Assembly (NCBI GenBank): GCA_014361085.1
Contig: JACIWG010000015.1
Span: 1-19,097 of the forward strand
Direction of reading: 5' to 3'
Source of the DNA: Nitrososphaeria archaeon
GTDB lineage: Archaea; Thermoproteota; Nitrososphaeria; JACIWG01
DNA: 19,097 bases
Part shown: positions 14,631-19,097 of the stretch, one piece after another
Numbering within the stretch: position 1 is the first letter of the stretch
How the letters are laid out: every line of letters starts with the position of its first letter
Translations under genes and position numbers: made by a program
Notes under the pieces: generated by a model
Database searches by the model: none
Seen by the model: the letters and a program-made list of their open reading frames with translations, nothing else
Told to the model about the DNA's origin: nothing

Positions 14631-14950
14631 ATGTCGGGAGCTTCCAGCTTTTTCTTCATGTTAGGCTTCATCTGTCGCCATCTGGGCCCGTTTTGCTGGA
14701 AGCATGGCATATGCCACGAGTTCCAGCGTTCACCTGAAGCTTTACGACTTCAGTCACATCTGCTGTTTCAGGGGGCGTCACAGCTCCCCCATCCCATACA
14801 TCTCGTTAACGTATGGGCTAACATCTAGCTTTCGCCAATACCACCCTCTTCGGGCTCGGAACATCCGATTTAAGGCAAAACATACTTTAGGAAAAAGATA
14901 TTTAAATTTTGCCCATCCATCCCAGAGTTAAAACTCTAAGTTTTCTGGGC
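14609..14950 (-). mobile_element. Palindrome-ended element copy 2 (PATE/MITE-like)
   Basis: This second copy is 342 bp, oriented like the one at 3556-3892. End hairpins are CGACacatGTCG (14625-14636) and CCCAGA/TCTGGG (14921-14949). Internal stems are GCTGGAA/TTCCAGC at 14695-14727 enclosing TGGCATATGCCA at 14705-14716, CTGAAG/CTTCAG near 14733-14752, GGGGG/CCCCC at 14771-14790, and CCCATAC/GTATGGG near 14793-14818. Compared with copy 1, the inner stem and the G/C stem differ in sequence on both sides yet still pair. A reverse-strand TTTAAATAT box at 14899-14907 could drive an RNA of about 250-270 nt that runs towards DUF433. Reverse frames through it (for example VTPPETADVTEVVKLQVNAG) are open for about 40 codons and might descend from an insertion-sequence gene end, but the frame is not kept between copies. 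I favour a non-autonomous IS200/IS605-like element. Confidence 0.72.
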
Positions 14951-15197
14951 GCCCATTTTTATAAAATCTATACATAGATAATGCCTATTCCATAGCCACC
15001 TTGCTTCCGATAGTCTCCTCCAAAGGGGCCTTGTGGCAAGTCCATGCTAATGATTGTTTCATTGTCTAAAGTAAGTTTGCACTATATAAACCGAAGAATG
15101 TGTCAACATTTACGTAACAAGCTAGTGCGCTTCGATGAAGCCTTCATGACTGGTGGAGATACTTTCACCGTGTATCTGTTGTACGCGTCTGACGTGG

Positions 15198-15650
15198 TTA
15201 GTGCGCGCAAATTCCAATCGTTTGAGGCTTGGACAAGGTTGTGCTTGACGTTGAAAAATCAGGCTTATATTCATGGATCAAGGAAGGTGAAGTCCAAGTT
15301 TTTCCGTCAAGAATAGTCTTTAACCTGTTGAGAATGTCTCGGCCGAGGAGTGCGTCTTTACGTTCGGCACCGACGACTTCAACCATTCTGTATTCAAAGT
15401 TTTGGAAGGATATGTTTACGAAGTATGTGTACCTTTGAACCTTCTTTCCGTCAAAAGATAGGACGGATACCAAGCTTGATGGGATAAGTCCCAGCTTGTC
15501 TATCACATGCTGTGGGAGCACTGTTATGTCGGCGCCTGTATCGAGCTTAGCCTTAAGTTCCAGCGAGTGGTCGGAGAATGGTTTCGTGAACTTAACCGTC
15601 ATGTATGGGGCGGGAGGAGTGTACTCAAAACTGTACTTCATAAAGGTCAC
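15198..15650 (-). CDS. Retropepsin-like aspartic protease domain protein
   Basis: The 150-residue product has the half-domain of a clan AA (retroviral-type) aspartic protease, which works as a homodimer. LKAKLDTGADITVLP at about 32-46 holds the catalytic Asp-Thr-Gly, and ALLGRDILNRLKTILDG at about 100-116 is the second hallmark, a hydrophobic-Gly pair plus helix. An internal Met4 (MKYSFEY) is an alternative start. Relatives end near residue 120-125. Here a serine/threonine-rich tail of about 30 residues follows DGK and may be an extension or the product of decay. The gene lies 18 bases downstream of an RHH-DUF5678 gene on the same strand, so the two form a probable operon. The substrate is unknown. 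The DNA-binding partner is the obvious candidate, as inference. Confidence 0.75.
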   Translation of the reverse strand: MTFMKYSFEYTPPAPYMTVKFTKPFSDHSLELKAKLDTGADITVLPQHVIDKLGLIPSSLVSVLSFDGKKVQRYTYFVNISFQNFEYRMVEVVGAERKDALLGRDILNRLKTILDGKTWTSPSLIHEYKPDFSTSSTTLSKPQTIGICAH

Positions 15651-15668
15651 TCAAGGAAACTTTCCACT

Positions 15669-16091
15669 TCACTCTGGAGTAGCTGACGAAGCCAGCTCAG
15701 GTGAAGGAACCTCTACAAGCCTTTCGCTGGAGGCAACTTTATCTATATAGATTGGGATGTAGCCGTATTTTCTGTAGACGGTTTCAGCCAGCATCCCCTT
15801 ATCCTCATCACATCCCACAACAGCTCCCCTGAAGATGGCAACATATTTTCCACTATAATTTGGGTCATGTATAAGCTTGTCTCGAATCTTATGGAAGGCT
15901 TCCCTCTCATCCTCAATCCTTAGAATATATTCGAGCTGCTGCCTTTCAATAGATAAACCCTTTCGCTCAACATAATCCCTTAATAGTTCAACAATAACCT
16001 CATTCTTCTTCTTTTCACCCCTTTCCCTGAGCACGATTAGGCTGAACCGTCTCCAAAGCTCATCGTCTACTTCAATAGTCGTCTTAACCAT
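15669..16091 (-). CDS. RHH-DUF5678 two-domain protein
   Basis: The 140-residue product starts with a ribbon-helix-helix DNA-binding domain: VKTTIEVDDELWRRFSLIVL at about 2-21 and KKNEVIVELLRDYVERKG at about 28-45. It continues through a charged linker into a DUF5678 domain, YSGKYVAIFRGAVVGCDED at about 79-97 and YRKYGYIPIYIDKV at about 106-119. DUF5678 is a small domain of unknown function frequent in archaea, usually beside protease-like or toxin-antitoxin genes. The tail VPSPELASSATPE is Pro/Ser rich. The ATG at 16091 agrees with the RHH N-terminus. The protease gene follows 18 bases after the stop. The arrangement resembles an antitoxin/effector pair, with the RHH part likely repressing its own promoter. 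Confidence 0.78.
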   Translation of the reverse strand: MVKTTIEVDDELWRRFSLIVLRERGEKKKNEVIVELLRDYVERKGLSIERQQLEYILRIEDEREAFHKIRDKLIHDPNYSGKYVAIFRGAVVGCDEDKGMLAETVYRKYGYIPIYIDKVASSERLVEVPSPELASSATPE

Positions 16092-16516
16092 ATTATACCA
16101 AATTTAAGGATTAACAGGAAACCTTATAAAATTTTTCCCTCACATACTGTACCCTATAACCTGTTATCCCTAAAATAGTTTATTATGATGTAATTCCAAA
16201 ATCCTTTGAGAAAATGACATAATTTCATAAAATTAGGAAGTTACATAGAATTATTCAACACAGCAGATTACTTAGTTAACAAGCAATAACCATTTTAAAA
16301 ATCTGTAGAGCTATAATAAAGTATGAGGACAACAAAAACTTGTAGGAGGAAGCTGTTATGAAAATCCAAGACCCTGAGCGTATAGACAAAAGGGGGTAGT
16401 ATTTTGCCACTAGAGCTAATTAATGCAAAAAATGCTTTAAGAACTGTTTATGAAGAAAGAAAGGAAAGATTATTTACTAGTCATAACCTTCTATCCAGTA
16501 AGGCGAAAGCATTGTA
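16092..16516 (+). other. Stretch with relics, no assignable intact gene
   Basis: A forward TATA-like CTATAATAAAG (16311-16321) and a strong ribosome-binding sequence AGGAGGAAG (16347-16355) precede ATG 16358. That frame (KIQDPERIDKRG) stops after 13 codons. A further frame from about 16400 reads LELINAKNALRTVYEERKER and stops just before the DUF2283 relic. The order would suit a DUF4258-type toxin ahead of a DUF2283 antitoxin, but I cannot confirm the family. No gene is supported in 16092-16300. Confidence 0.4.
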
Positions 16517-16672
16517 GTGTATAAGATCAAATATGGTGGAGAAGCTGACGTTCTCGCGGTAGTCGTCGCTGAAGAATGAAGACTCTCTCATGCAGAGGAA
16601 GTAGGCGACCTATAGTGCATTTTGACGAAGAAGTAGACCAATTTTATAGAAGTGTTTAGAGCAAGCAGCTCA
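16517..16672 (+). pseudogene. DUF2283 antitoxin-like relic
   Basis: From GTG 16517 the frame reads VYKIKYGGEADVLAVVVAEE and stops. Shifting frame gives LSHAEEVGDL, then IVHFDEEVD, then FIEVFRASS. These pieces are in the order of a DUF2283 protein (start YDxEADALYI, later EVGDxVIVDYDEEG, end IEILNAS). At least two frame changes and stops show it is dead. It runs forward and meets the end of the reverse-strand DUF5678 gene at 16670, so the two are tail to tail. Confidence 0.6.
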
Positions 16673-16885
16673 CAGGACCATTACCTTATCTTGAGGCACC
16701 TTCATTATAAATGGAACTTTTGTTGGACAATATTCTTTAGCCTTCCTGTAGACTTTCCCAGCGTTGTCACCTTTCGCAACAATCTTATTGTCCACTATAG
16801 CTATCCCCTGTCCAACATATTCTCCCAGCCTATCACCTAATGATTGGATAAAATCATATTCATTCTTAAAAACCTTCTTAGACAT
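16670..16885 (-). CDS. Small DUF5678 protein
   Basis: The 71-residue protein is almost entirely a DUF5678 domain: LGEYVGQGIAIVDNKIVAKG at about 20-39, then AGKVYRKAKEYCPTKVPFIMKVP. Unlike the gene at 15669 it has no RHH domain, though the first 18 residues are charged and helical. No aspartic-protease gene follows it. The DUF2283 relic on the other strand occupies that place, so a partner may have been lost. It has an ordinary ATG start at 16885 and an intact frame. Its function is unknown. Confidence 0.72.
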   Translation of the reverse strand: MSKKVFKNEYDFIQSLGDRLGEYVGQGIAIVDNKIVAKGDNAGKVYRKAKEYCPTKVPFIMKVPQDKVMVL

Positions 16886-16928
16886 AATCTATCATTTTTC
16901 TAGTACTGAAATATTATGTATACACACT

Positions 16929-17132
16929 TTACTGATGCATTCCATGCCTTTCAGCAATCTCATGCCTTATCTTTTCACCCAACATTAAAGCATCTTCTTC
17001 AGTAAGCTTAGACCTGCTTATAAGAGAAAGTAGAAGCCTCGTCTTCGACTCCTCTACAAGCTCCTCTAGAAAACTCTTAAATTCTTCTGCAAACTCCTTC
17101 GGAACCTCAACTCTAATGGTAAGCTTTTCCAT
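16929..17132 (-). CDS. Orphan antitoxin of PIN-toxin type
   Basis: The 67-residue product has a beta strand EKLTIRVEVPKEF followed by helices (FKSFLEELVEESKTR) and a C-terminal segment SKLTEEDALMLGEKIRHEIA. This is the layout of short archaeal antitoxins that pair with PIN toxins. The same C-terminal part, 96% identical in DNA, precedes the PIN gene at 13287, which identifies the expected partner type. Here no PIN gene follows, so the toxin has been lost. A TATA-like TTTATTATA lies about 25 bases before the ATG. An unpaired antitoxin could still neutralise related PIN toxins. Confidence 0.72.
   Translation of the reverse strand: MEKLTIRVEVPKEFAEEFKSFLEELVEESKTRLLLSLISRSKLTEEDALMLGEKIRHEIAERHGMHQ
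16938..17039 (-). repeat. 102-bp antitoxin repeat, copy B
   Basis: This is the intact counterpart of 13294-13395, with four differences in 102 bases, inside the complete antitoxin gene. Similarity ends sharply at AGAAGCCT on the 5' (coding) side, which marks the truncation point of copy A. Confidence 0.8.
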
Positions 17133-17359
17133 ATCCGAAATATTGTCTAAAAACTATAATAAAAGCATTTCCTTTGACTAAAAGGATGATGTTACGATAA
17201 GTTTTGAGTATTTTGTCTATGGGTTTTGTTTTATAGGTTTGTTTTTTTTATGTTTGCTTTTGTCTGGTCTTAGTTTTTTGGTTGAGAGGGTTTAGGGTTG
17301 TTGGGTTTTTAGGAGGAATAAGGTTTCTTTGAAGGAGGAAGGTTTTTGCTGCCATGTTC

Positions 17360-17793
17360 TGTTAGCATATCTTATAGGAGGGTTAGGAGGTTTGTAGCCG
17401 TCGATGAGACTAGGGTTGACGGTGGACAGCTTTACATATGGGCTGCAAGAGATGATATAAGGAGATTTTAGCTTTCAGGTGCAGTTTCACAATAAGCTTG
17501 ATGCTGAAATACTCTTAAGAAAGGTTCTAAAATACTGTGAAAACAAACCCACGTTCCTAGTAGACAGGAGAACATATCATGAAGCATTCAAAAACCATGG
17601 ACTAGAATATAGGCATGAAACCCAAAATGGCGTGAAACCTTCGGAATGAGCGAATAGAAAGGTGGTTCAGAATACTAAAGGCGAAGCTCAAATGCCTACT
17701 AGGAGGATTCCCACACAACCCCACACCAAACACAATAAACAGATACATAGGATCATTCATAGCAATATAATACTGGAGCAAGAGAACAAGCTA
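17360..17793 (+). pseudogene. Dead DDE transposase, IS6-like
   Basis: Pieces in changing frames read YRRVRRFVAVDETRV (first Asp), then IWAARDDIRR, then HNKLDAEILLRKVLKY, PTFLVDRRTYHEAF (second Asp), LEYRHET, and NERIERWFRILKAKLKC (Glu). This is the DDE core of an IS6-like transposase of the kind common in archaea. Stops and frameshifts occur near 17470, 17500 and 17650, and at 17767, where a TAA replaces a tyrosine-like position before YWSKRTS. The N-terminal helix-turn-helix part upstream (17215-17360) is barely recognisable. I did not find terminal inverted repeats. The element is immobile. Its presence fits an island gathering and losing genes. Confidence 0.7.
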
Positions 17794-17873
17794 AAGAGTT
17801 TGAAAATTAAGCACTTGAAAATTTAAATAAACTATATAGATAACTTAATGCAAAAAGGCAATTTTTGATAATG

Positions 17874-17881
17874 TTTAAATA
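17874..17881 (+). promoter_or_regulatory. TATA box of the UPF0175 operon
   Basis: TTTAAATA lies 20-26 bases before the two possible starts ATG 17897 and ATG 17903, consistent with a leaderless transcript. The distance slightly favours the second ATG, which would shorten the protein by two residues. Confidence 0.45.
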
Positions 17882-17896
17882 AGTAGAAGCTTTAAA

Positions 17897-18223
17897 ATGT
17901 ACATGGAGGAGTCACACTTGTCTGAGGTTATATCCGCTAGGTTACCGAAAGAAATGGTTAAACTTGTAGAGGAGATCGCTAGGGAGGAGAGGATGGATAA
18001 GTCAACTGTGCTAGAGAAGGCTTTAGAGCATTATATAAGTGAATGGAGACTTAAAAAGGCTGTAGAGTTGTATAGGGATGGTTTGGTTACGCTTCCAAGA
18101 GCTGCTGAGATCGCTGGAGTATCAGTGTGGGAGATGACCAATATATTGGCGGAGAAAAAGGTCACGGTTCAGTATAGTGTCGAAGACTTAGAAGAGGACT
18201 TGAGAGTGCTTGGACGGGAATGA
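17897..18223 (+). CDS. RHH-UPF0175 antitoxin
   Basis: The 108-residue product combines an RHH-like N-terminus, SEVISARLPKEMVKLVEEIA at about 9-28 with STVLEKALEHYI, and a C-terminal UPF0175 part, LKKAVELYRDGLVTLPRAAEIAGVS at about 52-76, WEMTNILAEKKV, and YSVEDLEEDL. UPF0175 proteins are antitoxins for DUF3368-type PIN toxins, and exactly such a toxin follows, overlapping by 14 bases. It would bind its promoter through the RHH part. The frame is intact although its partner is not, which leaves an antitoxin without active toxin if the frameshift is real. Confidence 0.85.
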   Translation: MYMEESHLSEVISARLPKEMVKLVEEIAREERMDKSTVLEKALEHYISEWRLKKAVELYRDGLVTLPRAAEIAGVSVWEMTNILAEKKVTVQYSVEDLEEDLRVLGRE

Positions 18224-18742
18224 GCAAATTGCTGCCGTTTCAAATTCAACTCCGCTCATATATTTTGCTAAGATAGGTAGGCTGGACGTACTAAGAGTTG
18301 TTTTCGATAAAATCTTTATTCCGGAGGCTGTCTTCGAGGAAACTGTGATTAGAGGGAAGCACTTAACGTTAGCGACGCTTTCATTATCGAGAGGGCTATT
18401 GGAGTATGGATCCTTAAGGAAAAGGTAAAGCCGGAGGTGGATGAGGGATATCGCTTTTTAGACACGAATAAAAGACTTGGCTTAGGGGAGAAAGAGGCAA
18501 TAAAACTATGCAAGCAGCTTAACGTAAAATATTTAATAGCTGATGATAAAGAGGCTAGGAGAGTTTCAAAGATTCTTAACATAACGCCAATTGGAACATG
18601 CAGCATAATAGTCAAAGCCTATAGGCAGAGGGCCATAACAAGGAATGAGGCAATAAAAATCCTAGACGAACTCTTGAAGGCCGGATTTAGAATAGACCTA
18701 GAACTATATCACAAAATCCTCCAAAAAGTAGAGGAACAATGA
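18210..18742 (+). pseudogene. DUF3368 PIN-domain toxin with one frameshift
   Basis: The first frame starts TTG 18210, overlapping the antitoxin, and reads AVSNSTPLIYFAKIGRLDVL and FIPEAVFEETVIRGK. Near 18363-18368 the frame must change by one base; adding one A to TTAACG restores it. The second frame then gives VSDAFIIERAIGVWILKEKV, LGLGEKEAIKLCKQL, LIADDKEARRVSKIL and GTCSIIVKAY, ending at 18742. These are the DUF3368 landmarks in order: the N-terminal SNSTPL, the acidic LGEGEAEAI-like helix and the DDKEAR acidic cluster. Everything else is preserved, so the event is recent, or is a sequence error at a short A run. The 5' start is uncertain because the antitoxin overlaps. Confidence 0.82.
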
Positions 18743-18796
18743 CAAAAAATGAAAGCGATCCTCGAATCTTCGACCATTTCATAAAATTTTTATAGC

Positions 18797-19035
18797 TTAC
18801 TTAATAAACTCTTTAAATTCACTTAGAGGAACAAATTTTACAACACTTTTTATCAGTTCTAGAGTTAAAGAAAATTGTTTTCCATTTAATCCAAACTTAT
18901 CCCTAATTTCTTTCCTATGCCTTCCAATTTCCTTTAGCAGGAACATTGGTGAATAAAGGATAATATTTTCTGACAGCATTCTTGCAAAGTATGTGTTGAG
19001 GTTGTTCGAGAAAACTTTAGCTAGTTTAGGCTTAA
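18797..19035 (-). pseudogene. PIN-domain toxin relic
   Basis: The reverse frame reads LSENIILYSPMFLLKEIGRHRKEI and then LTLELIKSVVKFVPLSEFKEFIK, which is the middle of a PIN protein (usual: IELYSPEFLLEEIEKHREEI and FVPLEEYEEFL). A TAA at 18797 occupies the place of a glutamate, and AIKIL follows it, as in relatives. The C-terminal acidic segment is then lost. Upstream the N-terminus with the first catalytic Asp (VDANI-like) is not found; the frame to about 19035 gives only LAKVFSNNLNTYF. It resembles the PIN type at 12910-13287. No antitoxin was recognised before the window edge. Confidence 0.6.
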
Positions 19036-19097
19036 ATACAATTATTTGACGGCTGCAATTAATTGATAATAAAAGACTAAGAAGGGAGATAAAGCTT

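Noticed and set aside
3556..14950. Composite transposon bounded by the two 340-bp copies
   Set aside because: The copies differ by about 20%, there is no transposase in them, and the DNA between is a mix of unrelated genes. Two independent insertions are simpler.
15044..15316. Forward frame of 90 codons
   Set aside because: It overlaps the protease gene end and intergenic DNA, with no recognisable domain and unlikely composition.

Overview
The window looks like archaeal chromosome, most likely a Thermoproteota/Bathyarchaeia-type thermophile or relative. The DNA is AT-rich. Several genes have a TATA-like box about 25 bases before the start codon, as expected for leaderless archaeal transcripts. 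The protein families also fit: AbrB- and RHH-type antitoxins with PIN toxins, HEPN-MNT, DUF3782, UPF0175, DUF433 and DUF5678. No rRNA, tRNA or CRISPR array was seen. The taxonomic call is an inference from style and gene content.

Layout. 1-1405: two divergent family-2 glycosyltransferases, one cut by the window edge. 1593-2280: a decayed HEPN-nucleotidyltransferase fusion. 2325-3503: threonine synthase, an intact core gene. 3556-3892 and 14609-14950: two same-orientation copies of a roughly 340-bp palindrome-ended element that could form a structured RNA. Between them lie an AlbA_2 gene cut by copy 1, a lone AbrB gene, an intact AbrB/PIN pair (5064-5716), a decayed AAA ATPase (5992-6844), a tight four-gene ABC/FtsX/membrane-protein operon (7130-11584), a GC-rich island with hairpins (about 11765-11990), a frameshifted DUF3782 nuclease, a broken PIN gene with a truncated antitoxin, an intact AbrB/PIN pair (13403-14159), and a DUF433 antitoxin whose 5' end is supplied by element copy 2. 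From 15198 rightwards come a retropepsin-like protease with an RHH-DUF5678 partner, a lone DUF5678 gene, a DUF2283 relic, an orphan antitoxin, a dead DDE transposase, a UPF0175 antitoxin with a frameshifted PIN toxin, and a PIN relic.

How it works together. Two parts look metabolically or structurally active: threonine synthase, and the overlapping operon that would make an FtsX-type ABC machine together with a polytopic, GT-C-like membrane protein. Most of the rest is a toxin-antitoxin island in several stages of decay: complete pairs, antitoxins left without toxins, toxins with single frameshifts or nonsense codons, and fragments of a few dozen codons. The long metabolic and transport genes are uninterrupted, so a uniformly poor assembly is not the simplest explanation for the broken genes. 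Individual one-base frameshifts could still be sequence errors.

The best candidates for something new are (1) the 340-bp element, whose two copies keep hairpins through paired base changes, carry a TATA-like box and sit directly upstream of same-strand genes; (2) the RHH-DUF5678/retropepsin-like pair; (3) the ABC/FtsX/GT-C-like operon with an ATPase lacking the H-loop histidine; and (4) the GC-rich hairpin island.
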